A stretch of DNA of 64,000 nucleotides from Microbulbifer sp. MI-G (GCF_030440425.1 NZ_CP098023.1:2469501-2533500), one strand, 5' to 3'. Shown: positions 1 through 8,845, counted from the stretch's first letter. Translations and numbers: made by a program. Notes: generated from the sequence alone by a model not told the origin.

Positions 1-72
1 ATAGCCCATGGCACTGGCGATCTCTGCACCGATTACCTGTGCCACGCTGCGGGTGGTATGCAGTTGTGTCAG
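1..72 (-). CDS. Partial phage gene running off the left edge
   Basis: An open frame reads leftward from about position 72 and leaves the window, giving T-Q-L-H-T-T-R-S-V-A-Q-V-I-G-A and onward. A CTG codon at 70-72 overlaps the stop of the upstream gene. The next candidate start in frame is a GTG at 43-45, so the true start is uncertain. By position it continues the late-gene operon beyond the tail fibre. Too little is visible to assign a family. Confidence 0.35.
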   Translation of the reverse strand, partial: MTQLHTTRSVAQVIGAEIASAMGY

Positions 73-629
73 TCGGCGCGGCTGCCAGTGGCCCCCAGGG
101 GCGCGCCGGGCAGTTGGGACTTTTCCGATTCCAGGCGCAGCAGCTGCTGCGCGCGCCTTTCGGCCTGGCACAATTCCGGCAGGGGCAACCACTGACACAG
201 GGTGTGTAAACCGGTGGCGAAGGTGCCCAGGGTCTGCGCCGCCAACAGCACCGCAACGGCCTCCAACTCGCCGACCGGCTTGTGGCGGTCCCAGGCATCC
301 CCCAGCTTGGCCGCCAGCGCCCGCTGGGCGTTGGGGGCGGACAAATGCCGGCTGTAGCTGTGGCCCTGGCCCACGCCCTCCTGGTAGGGATGCACCACCA
401 GCAGGTGCAGGTCCGCACCGAACAGTGCCCGCAGGGTATTTTCGAGCGCAGCACTGCCCGCCGCCGTTGCCGCGGTGGGGTTTTTGACAAAAGCCGCTTC
501 CACACTGTGCAGCCGCGACCGGGCTTCGTCGATTTCACTTCGCCCCTGTGACAGTGCAGCCGCGACAATCCCGTCGCGCAGGGCTTTGGCCGCGGGGGGA
601 AATTGGATCGCCGGGTGTTGCCAGGGCAT
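69..629 (-). CDS. Hypothetical prophage late-operon protein, 186 aa
   Basis: This is a 186-residue protein of unknown function. It is rich in alanine and leucine, helical in character, and has no signal peptide or membrane segment that I can see. It begins seven bases after the stop of the 69-aa gene upstream and its own stop overlaps the next frame, so it belongs to the leftward late operon. In P2-like phages this place holds late control or tail-associated genes such as X, U and D, but I recognise none of their motifs. The ATG at 627-629 fits the tight gene packing. The call as a real gene rests on operon position and uninterrupted GC-rich coding. Confidence 0.6.
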   Translation of the reverse strand: MPWQHPAIQFPPAAKALRDGIVAAALSQGRSEIDEARSRLHSVEAAFVKNPTAATAAGSAALENTLRALFGADLHLLVVHPYQEGVGQGHSYSRHLSAPNAQRALAAKLGDAWDRHKPVGELEAVAVLLAAQTLGTFATGLHTLCQWLPLPELCQAERRAQQLLRLESEKSQLPGAPLGATGSRAD

Positions 630-635
630 GCCGGT

Positions 636-845
636 TTACCCGGTGGTCTGCTGCCAGGGCGCAGTGCGCTGGAAGCTGGCCACGCGCACACCGAAAATAA
701 AGACATGGGTGCAGCCGCGTATAATGGTGCCCTGTTCCTCGGGGAGGATTTCCACCGTGTGTAAAACATTGGTGGTGGCCACCGGGGTAAACAGGTGGCG
801 CGGCTCAATATGCCAGCGCAAAAACTCCGCGACTTTGTTTTTCAT
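636..845 (-). CDS. Hypothetical prophage protein, 69 aa
   Basis: A small protein of 69 residues without a recognised family. A GGGAGG ribosome-binding sequence sits a few bases before the ATG at 843-845, which supports both gene and start. It lies 19 bp downstream of the 212-aa gene in the tail-fibre block and 6 bp before the next gene, as expected in a phage late operon. No transmembrane segment or metal motif is evident. Confidence 0.6.
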   Translation of the reverse strand: MKNKVAEFLRWHIEPRHLFTPVATTNVLHTVEILPEEQGTIIRGCTHVFIFGVRVASFQRTAPWQQTTG

Positions 846-864
846 GGCAAATGCCTCCCGCGCC

Positions 865-1503
865 TTACAGCGCTTTCAGTTGCTGAATAAATGGTTTGGC
901 GGTGTCCATATAATTTTCGCCCTCGGCCAGGGCAGCCACGGCGGCAGTGCCGCGCAGGCGCAAATCGCGAATGGCATCCAGCCGCTGTGCCCAGCGTTCG
1001 GCGGCGGCCAGAATCTGCTCCGCCGCCTGTTGCGGACTTACCCCATGCACTTCGGCGTGGGTGCGCACCACCTGGGGCACAGCGCCGGAAAACCCCGTCT
1101 CCGCGTAGCGCTGCGCCTGGGCCTGCACACGGCTGTATTCGTCTGTCATACCATAACCAATGGTGCTGGCACGCTGGCGCGCCTTGCCGGCGGTGTTGTT
1201 AATCACATCGATGGCGAATTGGCGGCTGTGGAAAAACGCCTGCTGTTGCGCTGCCTCCCGCGCCTCCCGGTCCTTTTCCGCGTGCCAGCGCTCAATAATC
1301 GGCTGAAAGGGGGTCAGGGTATCGATGGGTTCGTGACTGCCATCGCGGTACTCGATTTCCCCGCTGGCCTGCCCGTCTTGATCCTGCCACTGCACCGCCC
1401 AGATACACTCGTCGATCAAACCGGTCAGATCGAAGGCAAAGGAGCGGCCATCGATCACCACCGTATCGTCGCCCGCATCGCCGTTGATAATGGATACACG
1501 CAT
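865..1503 (-). CDS. Tail-fibre-proximal protein, possible fibre assembly factor
   Basis: A 212-residue, mainly soluble and probably helical protein with no family I can name with confidence. The central region (about residues 70-180) is rich in Glu, Arg, Gln and Ala, and ends in an alanine-rich helix. A TAGGAG ribosome-binding site precedes the ATG at 1501-1503, and the gene starts 11 bp after the tail-fibre stop. In P2-like phages the gene after the fibre is usually its assembly chaperone (gpG), so that role is inferred from position only. It could also be a small tail or host-interaction protein. Confidence 0.6.
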   Translation of the reverse strand: MRVSIINGDAGDDTVVIDGRSFAFDLTGLIDECIWAVQWQDQDGQASGEIEYRDGSHEPIDTLTPFQPIIERWHAEKDREAREAAQQQAFFHSRQFAIDVINNTAGKARQRASTIGYGMTDEYSRVQAQAQRYAETGFSGAVPQVVRTHAEVHGVSPQQAAEQILAAAERWAQRLDAIRDLRLRGTAAVAALAEGENYMDTAKPFIQQLKAL

Positions 1504-1514
1504 CGGGTTTTCTC

Positions 1515-3695
1515 CTAGGCCACGCGAATAATCGCCGCCGCGGCAAAGTAACGCTGGCGCACGTCCACCGAGTGGCTGTGGCTGCCGCCTGAATGAATCG
1601 ACACACTGTGGCTGTGCCCGCCCGCACTCCTGGTGGAAAAATCGTGGCTATGAGTACCGCCGCTACTCACTGTCACGCTGTGCTTGTGATGGCCCACGCC
1701 GGCGACACTGACGCTGTGGCTGTGGGCACCGGTGCTACTGCTGCTGGCACTGTGGCTGTGCGCACCACCACCGCCTTCGTTTTTGCCGGTCACGGTTAAT
1801 CCGTCGCGATCGTTGGGGTCATAGTCCGGTCCGTAGTTGGAAAATTCATAACCGGGAAAACGCAACATCCTGACCCCGTTGATACTGTGCCCGTGGGCCG
1901 GAATTCTGGAAGTGGACAGGGTGTGGTTGGCAACGGAAATCGTGTGCGCGTGATTGCCGGCGCTGCTGCTGGAAGCGCTGTGCGAATGGCCGCCCGCATC
2001 GGCCGTGGAGGCCCCGTGGGCGTGGCTGCCGGCGCTGTCGGTTTCCCCGCTGTGGGTGTGACTGCCGGCGCTGCCGGTAGAGGCGCCGTGGCTGTGGCTG
2101 CCGCTACTGCCGCTGGTCCTGGTGTCGCTGCCACCGGTATCGCCGGGCTGGTATTCCCCGCCCGCACACACAAACACCCGGTCAATGGCATTGGGCCTGC
2201 CGTTCTGGCCATCACAGAGCGCCCAGCCCTCGGGAATCCCGGCAAGGGTGCCATGCCAGAAAATCACCGCATTGGGCGGTAACAAATAATTCAGGGCGGC
2301 CCATAACTGTTTCGGGGAGACATAGCGGGTGTCATCGGTTTTTGCCAGCACTTCGCTTTGGGTCGCGCGCTCCACAATACCCGCGCGGGTGGTGGTGGCG
2401 GTGGTGGTTTTATCCAGCTTGCTGTTTTGCAGCGCGCGGCCCTTAGCTGCACTTAAAGGGCGCCGGGTACTGGTGGAAGTCAGGCTGTCGACCACCGTAT
2501 CGCCGAGCCCCTTGGGGGTTATTGCGCGGGCGGTATCGGCGGCCGCCTGGGTTTCCGCGCTGGTGGCCAGCTCCACAATGCCCGCACGGGTGGTGGTGGC
2601 GGTGGTGGTTTTATCCAGTTTGCTCTGTTGCAGCGCACGGCCCTTGGCCGCACTTAAAGGGCGACGGGTGCTGCTGGAATCCAGGTCGTCAACCACGGTA
2701 TCGCCGAGTGCCTTGGGCGTGATCGCGCGGGCCGTATCGGAGGCCGACTGGGTTTCCGCACTGGTGGCCAACTCCACAATGCCTTTTTGGGATGGACTGG
2801 CCACCTGATCTTGGGGGACGTAAATATTGGTGCGGCTCAATAAATAGTGAACCAGCCCGAGAGCACCCACCTCGTACACGGTGCGCCGGTCCACCGGCGC
2901 ACCGGTGGATTGGATAGTGGCGATTTCTTCCACATAGTGTTGCACCCCTGCAGTGTCCACATAATCCGCGGGCGCGCCCTGGTAAACTGTCACAACGGCG
3001 GACACCTGATCCACCTGCTTTTGCAAAGAAACGTCCAGACAAACTTCCTTGGGCATCGCGCTCGGCTGCGCAACCGTGCGCGGCTGCGCATTCACAATAC
3101 GGATGCCCTCGACATAACCAATACCTGGCAATAACTGATAACTGCCGGCATCCTCCACCAGTTTCCAGCCATCACCAAAGTAGCTGGCGCGCCCGTAAAT
3201 ATCCCGGTTGCTCTCTCTCTCGCGCACATCCATGGCATTGAGCCAGGCACTCAGATCGATCTGCCAGGTTTCCGCGGGCACCGCAATGCCGGTGGCGGTT
3301 TGCGCATCGGCAAACTGCAGAAGGAAATTGCGCGTGATATGGTTGCCCTGTACCCCGTTCGCCGTCGCGGTTTTTCGGGTGCGTGGCAAATAGGCCACCG
3401 CCACCAGGGTGCCGTCGCTGGCCAGCAGGCCCAGCCAGTTAAAGTGGAAATCCCCCACGCTGGTATCCATCGCCAGGGAATACACCACTTTGTCCGGTGT
3501 CAGGTAGCCTGTCTGGGATGCCACCGCCTCAAACACAATCGCGTTTGCCGCCGGCATGACCTCGGCCAGATCCACCGCCTGGTCGGGGTCCAGGCCGTTG
3601 ATATCCGCCAGTACAAAGCGGGTAATCTCCACCGCTTCGCTGGCGCCGGTCTTGGCAGCGATATACGCCGCTCCCGAGTTAATAATGGCGGGCAT
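1515..3695 (-). CDS. Tail fibre protein (P2 gpH-like) with histidine-rich tip
   Basis: A 726-residue receptor-binding tail fibre. The N-terminal about 170 residues resemble the DUF3751 tail-collar fibre domain that anchors P2-type fibres to the baseplate. Two perfect-length 67-residue repeats follow at 305-371 and 372-438, each starting GIVELATSAETQ (fibre-shaft repeats). A partial third unit comes next, then a tail-collar segment near 475-498 with WALCDG. Residues 529-712 carry about 15 Gly/Ser-x-His-x-His motifs. In T4 gp37, HxH motifs coordinate iron in the fibre needle, so a metal-stabilised triple-stranded tip is inferred here. The gene follows gpI, in the usual J-I-H order. Host range probably depends on the C-terminal part. 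Confidence 0.9.
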   Translation of the reverse strand: MPAIINSGAAYIAAKTGASEAVEITRFVLADINGLDPDQAVDLAEVMPAANAIVFEAVASQTGYLTPDKVVYSLAMDTSVGDFHFNWLGLLASDGTLVAVAYLPRTRKTATANGVQGNHITRNFLLQFADAQTATGIAVPAETWQIDLSAWLNAMDVRERESNRDIYGRASYFGDGWKLVEDAGSYQLLPGIGYVEGIRIVNAQPRTVAQPSAMPKEVCLDVSLQKQVDQVSAVVTVYQGAPADYVDTAGVQHYVEEIATIQSTGAPVDRRTVYEVGALGLVHYLLSRTNIYVPQDQVASPSQKGIVELATSAETQSASDTARAITPKALGDTVVDDLDSSSTRRPLSAAKGRALQQSKLDKTTTATTTRAGIVELATSAETQAAADTARAITPKGLGDTVVDSLTSTSTRRPLSAAKGRALQNSKLDKTTTATTTRAGIVERATQSEVLAKTDDTRYVSPKQLWAALNYLLPPNAVIFWHGTLAGIPEGWALCDGQNGRPNAIDRVFVCAGGEYQPGDTGGSDTRTSGSSGSHSHGASTGSAGSHTHSGETDSAGSHAHGASTADAGGHSHSASSSSAGNHAHTISVANHTLSTSRIPAHGHSINGVRMLRFPGYEFSNYGPDYDPNDRDGLTVTGKNEGGGGAHSHSASSSSTGAHSHSVSVAGVGHHKHSVTVSSGGTHSHDFSTRSAGGHSHSVSIHSGGSHSHSVDVRQRYFAAAAIIRVA
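2382..2783 (-). repeat. Two tandem 201-bp shaft repeats inside the tail fibre gene
   Basis: Two adjacent 201-bp units encode 67-residue copies that differ at only a few positions. Each contains ATSAETQ, DTARAITPK, TRRPLSAAKGRALQ and SKLDKTTTATTTRA. A third, diverged copy begins right after. They probably arose by tandem duplication and could change copy number by recombination, altering fibre length. Confidence 0.85.
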
Positions 3696-3704
3696 GGTCG
3701 TTCC

Positions 3705-4229
3705 CTACAGTGAAGCCGATAAAAACCCGTTGTCGTGGCCGCAGTGGGCGCTGCGCAGTTGAATGGGCAGCGGTGTTAAAACCTCGAATTCATAGCGGCG
3801 ACAGATACGGCCGTATTTGCGTAAAATAATCTGCAGCAGTTCCGGGTTATCCGCCATTTGCCGGTCCGACAGGTGCAGTTTGATCACATCCCAGTCCCGC
3901 TCCGGCAGCCGCTCTTCAATTTCCACATAACCAATCAGCAGGCGTTCAAAGATGCGCTTTAGTCCGGCCACGCTGCCCGCGTCGCGGGCATTCACAAATG
4001 CATAGCGCACCCGCAGGCGGTACAAGCCCATGGACTCGCCATCGAAGCGTTGCACCCCGCGCTGCCAGGCCAGCAAATCCAGCGCGCCGGGGGTGCAGGT
4101 CAGCGGGTCCAGCTGGCGCACCGGCCAGTACAGCCAGGTTTCCACCTGTTCCCAGAAGTGCTGGCAGGCGCGGCGCAGTTTCGACAGCTGCGGCCCGGAC
4201 AGCCAAAACGGCAATTTCAAGCGGATCAT
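3705..4229 (-). CDS. Phage tail protein I (baseplate, gpI family)
   Basis: A 174-residue homologue of P2 gpI, a baseplate component that joins the tail-fibre attachment region. Early W/P-rich segments and a central GLYRLRVRYAFVNARDAGS segment, where the protein is predicted to contact gpJ and H, fit the family, as does the length. The ATG overlaps the stop of J by the ATGA arrangement, implying translational coupling. It sits between J and the fibre gene as in P2 and HP1. Confidence rests on order and family-like sequence. Confidence 0.85.
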   Translation of the reverse strand: MIRLKLPFWLSGPQLSKLRRACQHFWEQVETWLYWPVRQLDPLTCTPGALDLLAWQRGVQRFDGESMGLYRLRVRYAFVNARDAGSVAGLKRIFERLLIGYVEIEERLPERDWDVIKLHLSDRQMADNPELLQIILRKYGRICRRYEFEVLTPLPIQLRSAHCGHDNGFLSASL

Positions 4230-5395
4230 GACAGCGTCACCGACAGGCTTTGCAGGCGCGGCAGGTTCATCTCGCTGACAATATATTCCAGGTTGAAATT
4301 CACCCCGCGAACCAATTCAAATTGTCTGTGCAGCTCACCGCCGAGCAGGGAAAAGGAAAAGCGGCTCCAGGGTTGCACCAGGGTCGGCTGGTAATCCCGG
4401 TTTTCACGGAAGGCGGCGCGGATAAAATGCGCCACGTCCGCCTCTAACTCCGCCCGTGTATCCCCGCTCAGGCCATCGAGGGTGTACACCGTCACGGCAA
4501 CCGTGTGCTGGGTTTCCGGCATGGGGAAAATTTTCAGGTCGTCGCCGTGGCCGTGATTGCCCTCGTCGGTGATCTTGCGCTGGATACGCTGAATAAATGC
4601 CGCGTCCGGATTGCCGATGGCGAACATCACATAGGCGTCGGCGGTGCCGGGGCCGCGCGGGGCATCGCTGTCAAAAAAAATATGCTCATCGTCCACCCCG
4701 TCGAAACCGGCAATCAATGCGCGGTAGACCGCGTCCGTATGCCACTGGTTGACCGCCATAAACTGGGTGCGAATGCGCTTGCGCAACGCCTCCGGATCTT
4801 CGTCATCGGTGCCCGGATGGGTCAGCCAGTCGGATAAATTGGTCACCGCGATAATGCCCGGCAGCAGCACCGGCAACACCGAGTAGTAACCGGCGGCCAG
4901 GTTATAGGCACTGCCCGCCGCTTCCGCCTCTACCGGCGCCAGTACGGTTGCCTGCCCATCGGGGAAAATGGCCTCTGCGGTGGTGCGCAGGGTGTAGACG
5001 CGGCCATTGATATTCGCGCTCTGCACCGCGGTATCCACCGCTACCGAAAGCGCACCGGAGCTGTCCGCACGGGTAAACTGCACCAGGCCCTGTGCTTTGG
5101 TTTTTACCTTCGGCACCAGGTTGACCCCATCCGCCAACAGGGCGAGGAAAGGTCCGCTGGCGGTTTTCACATACATCTGCGGCATCACCCGGTTGATCAG
5201 GGCCTGAATCAGCCAGATCACCGGCTGGGTAATTAATATCGTGACCATGCGCCACCAGGGCGATATCTCCCGTTGATTCGTGAAGGCGACATTTTCCGCC
5301 TGCACGGCTTTTTCAAATTCCGCGCGCACGGCCGCCTCGGTGGTGGGCAGCCCGCCTTCTTTTAAAAGATCCGTAAACAACTGCTGCTCGCTCAC
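4226..5395 (-). CDS. Baseplate J-like protein (gpJ family)
   Basis: A 389-residue baseplate wedge protein. The sequence has hallmarks of the Baseplate_J family: an N-terminal helical segment, a central beta-rich region, and the conserved DDEDPEALRKRIR motif (about residues 195-207), which in this family ends the core domain. The start is a GTG whose last bases overlap the TGA of the DUF2590 gene. The stop overlaps gpI. It forms the outer baseplate ring with the W-like protein and I, and remains closed until receptor binding. Its length is similar to HP1-type J proteins and longer than P2 J. Confidence 0.9.
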   Translation of the reverse strand: MSEQQLFTDLLKEGGLPTTEAAVRAEFEKAVQAENVAFTNQREISPWWRMVTILITQPVIWLIQALINRVMPQMYVKTASGPFLALLADGVNLVPKVKTKAQGLVQFTRADSSGALSVAVDTAVQSANINGRVYTLRTTAEAIFPDGQATVLAPVEAEAAGSAYNLAAGYYSVLPVLLPGIIAVTNLSDWLTHPGTDDEDPEALRKRIRTQFMAVNQWHTDAVYRALIAGFDGVDDEHIFFDSDAPRGPGTADAYVMFAIGNPDAAFIQRIQRKITDEGNHGHGDDLKIFPMPETQHTVAVTVYTLDGLSGDTRAELEADVAHFIRAAFRENRDYQPTLVQPWSRFSFSLLGGELHRQFELVRGVNFNLEYIVSEMNLPRLQSLSVTLS

Positions 5396-5727
5396 AGGGT
5401 AAACTCCAGGTGTTGGTATTCCAGCGTGGTGGCGCGCACTAAAATTGTTTCCTTGTCCAGGCGCGTCAGCACCGCACTGCCGGGCTCGATGCGGGTGTCG
5501 CTCTCCACCAGGTTTTCCAGACGCGACAGGTTGATGGCCCAGGTATCGCGCTGGCGCTCTCCCACCAGGGCCACAAGCAGGCCGCTCTCGCGGATCAGGT
5601 GCTGGATATCCTGGGCAATCGATGCGCGGTCACTGATACCCAGGGGCACGCCGACACCATCGAGGGCGATATCGTTGTTGATAATCAGCAAGTCCTGATA
5701 TTTTTTATGTTGCGGGGATTGCGTCAT
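5392..5727 (-). CDS. DUF2590 baseplate protein (gpW/gp25-like position)
   Basis: A 111-residue protein resembling DUF2590, a family typical of HP1-like phages. The segment LLIINNDIALDGVGVPLGISDRASIAQDIQ, followed by short alternating strands, recalls the gp25/gpW lysozyme-like baseplate fold. It lies between tape measure and J, where P2 has V-W-J, so it probably forms the inner baseplate. Its ATG overlaps the tape-measure stop as TGATG. The family name is recognised from sequence pattern; the baseplate role is inferred from position. Confidence 0.75.
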   Translation of the reverse strand: MTQSPQHKKYQDLLIINNDIALDGVGVPLGISDRASIAQDIQHLIRESGLLVALVGERQRDTWAINLSRLENLVESDTRIEPGSAVLTRLDKETILVRATTLEYQHLEFTL

Positions 5728-8027
5728 CAGCCCGCCGCCATTTCCAGTTCATCCACAAAATTAGTGCCGCTCACCGGCTGATACAGATTCACGTTCTCGA
5801 TATGGGTACCGCTGCGGGAGTGCGTTTGAAAATGCTGGGCAATCCCCCCCGCGGGTACCGCGCTGGGTCGCTGTTGCGGCAGGCCCGGCAGCGGGCCGGG
5901 GCGCTCTACCCGGATCTGCTGCAGCTCCGCCATCTTGCGATCCACAACCTCGCCGCCCGGTGTTTGCGGGAGTGTGATATTCGCCCCGTTACGGCCAAAG
6001 CCCGGTAAAAAGCGCAGTTTGTTGTGCAGCCAGTCCAGCCCGTCGCCGAAGGCGGAAAAGGGATTCAGTGTTGCCAGCCAGGATTTAAACGCGCTAAACC
6101 AGGCCGGTATTTTTTCCAGCTGCCGCAGTAACAGCCCGGCCACATTGACACCCGCCAGCAGTGGCGCGAATAGCAGACGTAGAAAAGCGCTGTCCTCCAT
6201 GGCACTGCGCAGGGTTGCCCACTTGCCCATCAGCCAGTCCAGTGCCCGCCCTGGCGCGCCGAAAATATCCTGCGTGCCGAGCCAGGCGGAAAACTGCCCG
6301 AACCACGTCGGCAACCGCATCAGGCTGCGGATCACCAGGGAGGTCATATCCACACCCGCCAGCAACGGCGCAAACAGCAGGCGCAGAAAGGCGTTGTCCT
6401 CGATCACACTGCGCAGCCGGCCCCACTTGTCCATCACCCCCTGGATAAACTGCAGGGCAGCGCTTTTTACCGTATCCCAGTGGCGCACCAGCAGCACCAG
6501 GCCGGCGATCAGTGCCACTACCCCCACCACCACCCAGGTAATGGGATTGGCCCAGAGCGCGGCGGAAAACAAGAGTGTGGCTTTGCCGGCGATACGCAGG
6601 GCATTGCCGAGAAAACCCAGACTGGCGGCGGCGCCTTTGCTGGCCAAACCCCAGGCCGCCAACAATTGTGGTTTAAAGGCCAGGTGATAGAGCAGCACCG
6701 CCACCCGCCCGGCCTTGAGGGCGTTGTTGTAGAGCCACTGGACGCCGGCTGCGGTTTTGGTGACGGCAGTCCACAAAAATTGAACCCCCGTCAGGCCGGC
6801 AAGGGTGAGCCGCAGCATGCCCCCCACAGCCGCGAGGGCAAGTAAACTGGCCATCAGCCCCGCAATATAACTAGTCACGGTGCCAATCAGTTTGGTCAGA
6901 TGCGGGAACCGCTCGCTCCACAGCATCATTTTTTCGTTGGCGGCGCTTAGCGTTGCCACCAATGGGGTGATCACCGGCAGCATGGCCTTGCCCAGCAGGG
7001 TCATCAAGGCGCGGCTGCTGGCCTGCCACTGCTGAAACACATCGACGGTTTCCGCCGCCATCCGTTGTGCCACCGCCATACCACGCACCTGGTCGAACTG
7101 GTCCAGGTAACCGGGCAGCTTCTCAAGACCGGTACCCATCGCTTCGACAAACCGCACCGCTTCCTGTCCGCCGAAGTTTTTTTCCAGAAAGGCACCGCGC
7201 TCCAAAGCGCTCATGCCCAGAGTCAACTTGTTGATCTTCGCCAGCAGTAGGTCCGGTGCCAAAAGTCCCTCGGCAGTCTCGAATTTCACGCCCAGCTTTT
7301 CCTGGGCTTTACTCAAACCGGAAATAAACGCCTTTGCGGCAGTGCCGCCTTCCGAAGCGCTCATCTGCCCCTGCAGCATACCGGCCACCGCCATCTGCTC
7401 CGCCATGCTCCAGCCCTTGTTGGTGGCGGTGGCCCCCAGGCTTTCGAAAAACCTCGCCATTTTCTGCCCATCGGTGCGAAACACCTTCACCGCCAGGGCC
7501 GTCTGCCCTGCCAGTTGCTCCGCCCATGTGTGACGCCCGATATGGTCGGCGGTTTTCTGGAAAATGTTGTACATGCCGCCCATATAGCTGGTGATATCGC
7601 TTACATTGGCCTTGGTCCCCCTGGCCAGCACCGCCGCCACTTGGGTAAATTTCGCAATTTCATTGTCCCGCAAAGTGGATATGGCGCTTTTGATGTCGTA
7701 GGAGGAGGCCACAAAGGCGGTGGCACTTTCGCCGTAGCGGGCGGAAAACGCCAGCGCGGTCCGTTCCAGATCTTGCAGCGCACTTGCTGCCACGCCCAGG
7801 GTACGCACCCCGGCCAGCGCCCGCTCCATTTCAATCGCCGGCCCCAACAAACCGGACATGGCCCGCTGCAGCGCCCAGCCGCCGGCGGCGGCACCTGCCA
7901 GCAAGGCGCCACCTGCGGTCGCGTGCCGCGTCACCCTGTGCAACTGCGCATCCAGCTTGCCGAGCGGTCCACTGGCCTTATCGATCAGGCCAATACGAAA
8001 CATCAGTTTTTCTAGTCTGGTGCTCAT
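5727..8027 (-). CDS. Tail tape measure protein
   Basis: A 766-residue tape measure protein of the TP901/gpT type that sets tail length and leaves ahead of the DNA during injection. The N-terminal about 350 residues show the TMP core (SSYDIKSAIS, MYNIFQ and LGATATNKGWSMAEQ segments). Residues about 390-520 hold several strongly hydrophobic helices, and the rest contains two near-copies of an FLRLLFAPLLAGV module. The ATG overlaps the stop of the frameshifted chaperone extension by one base (TGATG). Size is close to the 815-residue P2 gpT, predicting a tail of similar length. Confidence 0.92.
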   Translation of the reverse strand: MSTRLEKLMFRIGLIDKASGPLGKLDAQLHRVTRHATAGGALLAGAAAGGWALQRAMSGLLGPAIEMERALAGVRTLGVAASALQDLERTALAFSARYGESATAFVASSYDIKSAISTLRDNEIAKFTQVAAVLARGTKANVSDITSYMGGMYNIFQKTADHIGRHTWAEQLAGQTALAVKVFRTDGQKMARFFESLGATATNKGWSMAEQMAVAGMLQGQMSASEGGTAAKAFISGLSKAQEKLGVKFETAEGLLAPDLLLAKINKLTLGMSALERGAFLEKNFGGQEAVRFVEAMGTGLEKLPGYLDQFDQVRGMAVAQRMAAETVDVFQQWQASSRALMTLLGKAMLPVITPLVATLSAANEKMMLWSERFPHLTKLIGTVTSYIAGLMASLLALAAVGGMLRLTLAGLTGVQFLWTAVTKTAAGVQWLYNNALKAGRVAVLLYHLAFKPQLLAAWGLASKGAAASLGFLGNALRIAGKATLLFSAALWANPITWVVVGVVALIAGLVLLVRHWDTVKSAALQFIQGVMDKWGRLRSVIEDNAFLRLLFAPLLAGVDMTSLVIRSLMRLPTWFGQFSAWLGTQDIFGAPGRALDWLMGKWATLRSAMEDSAFLRLLFAPLLAGVNVAGLLLRQLEKIPAWFSAFKSWLATLNPFSAFGDGLDWLHNKLRFLPGFGRNGANITLPQTPGGEVVDRKMAELQQIRVERPGPLPGLPQQRPSAVPAGGIAQHFQTHSRSGTHIENVNLYQPVSGTNFVDELEMAAG

Positions 8028-8221
8028 CAGTGTCTCCAGGCCCTGCCAATCCCGTTGGCAACAGTCGCTTCAAAATTGTTCCAGTAGTCCCGCTCCAGGA
8101 AAAACGCCGTAGCCAGGGTGTCCTCATCCAAAGGCGCCCCCGGCAGCCACTTGTGCGCATAGGCACACAGGCGGCTGTAACCGTTCTGTTCGAGGGCGTC
8201 TGCCAGCGCTAGGACTTTTTT
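8027..8221 (-). CDS. -1 frameshift extension of the tail assembly chaperone (E' / G-T type)
   Basis: Downstream of the chaperone gene, the -1 frame is open for 62 codons, from the slippery heptamer A AAA AAG (complement of 8215-8221) to a TGA at 8027-8029 that overlaps the tape-measure ATG. The extension reads VLALADALEQ, then NGYSRLCAYAHKWLPG, and ends in GRAWRH. It has no start codon of its own. A classical X-XXY-YYZ slip site just before the zero-frame stop, a long coding -1 frame and the tape measure immediately after match the programmed frameshift that makes P2 E+E' and lambda G-GT. The product would be the zero-frame chaperone fused to this segment. Confidence 0.85.
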   Translation of the reverse strand, partial: KKVLALADALEQNGYSRLCAYAHKWLPGAPLDEDTLATAFFLERDYWNNFEATVANGIGRAWRH

Positions 8222-8496
8222 ACCACCACATCCAGGTCGGGGGTGTACTCCTCCACCAATGCACTACCCAGGGCCACCTCGGCACCGGGTTGCGCCGCCA
8301 GCAGGGCCAGCAGTTTGTCCTTGTGGGCCGCCTCCACCGTGGCCACCAGAAAGTTGTGCATGGGGCCGGTCTTGTTGTTGGGATTAAGCCGGTTGATCAG
8401 CTTGTTGTAATCCTCCCGGCACACCTGAAAAGTGAATTCATTGTCGCAGGCACTGAGGGTGATGTTTTTCTGGTTGTGGTTGGTTTTTGCAGCCAT
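8209..8496 (-). CDS. Putative phage tail assembly chaperone, zero-frame product
   Basis: A 95-residue protein of the HP1-like tail assembly chaperone type. It contains a beta-rich N-terminal half (ITLSACDNEFTFQV), then a helical HNFLVATVEAAHKDKLLALL stretch. The start at 8494-8496 is preferred over an upstream in-frame ATG because a GGAG element precedes it by a good distance. The last sense codons are GTA AAA AAG TCC before TAG and contain the slippery site for the extended product described separately. In this family the chaperone coats the tape measure while tube subunits are added. Confidence 0.85.
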   Translation of the reverse strand: MAAKTNHNQKNITLSACDNEFTFQVCREDYNKLINRLNPNNKTGPMHNFLVATVEAAHKDKLLALLAAQPGAEVALGSALVEEYTPDLDVVVKKS

Positions 8497-8536
8497 GGTG
8501 TTCTCCTTCCTACAGGGTTGATCCATTGTTTAAGGT

Positions 8537-8845
8537 TTAACTTTTGATACCGAGGGCCGCTTTAAAGCCGACCCACAACATGCCGGCGATTCCCACCAGG
8601 AAAATGCCCAGCAGAATACGCCGGGTCCAGACCGTCACTTGCTCCGACGCCTTGCGCTGTGTTCTCAGGTGGGCGAAGTCTTTCTGTGTCTCATGTACGT
8701 CAACCGTATCCACACCCAGCTTTTCCAGCAGGTCTTTCACCGTCTTCCGCTCCGCCTCCTGTGCCGCCTGCCGGGCCGCCTCCTGCGCTGTCTCTCGGGC
8801 CACCTTGTGTATCAGCGCTTCCATTTGCTGTTCGCTCAGGTTCAT
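8537..8845 (-). CDS. Small protein with C-terminal membrane helix, lysis-block
   Basis: A 102-residue protein. Residues about 1-60 form a charged, alanine/glutamate-rich helix likely to be a coiled coil. Near residues 75-95 there is a single hydrophobic helix (ILLGIFLVGIAGMLWVGF). Its ATG overlaps the holin stop as ATGA, so it is translationally coupled to lysis genes. Such proteins in P2-like phages may regulate the holin or serve as an inner-membrane spanin-like partner, but no lipobox partner gene is visible. Function is unassigned. Confidence 0.65.
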   Translation of the reverse strand: MNLSEQQMEALIHKVARETAQEAARQAAQEAERKTVKDLLEKLGVDTVDVHETQKDFAHLRTQRKASEQVTVWTRRILLGIFLVGIAGMLWVGFKAALGIKS

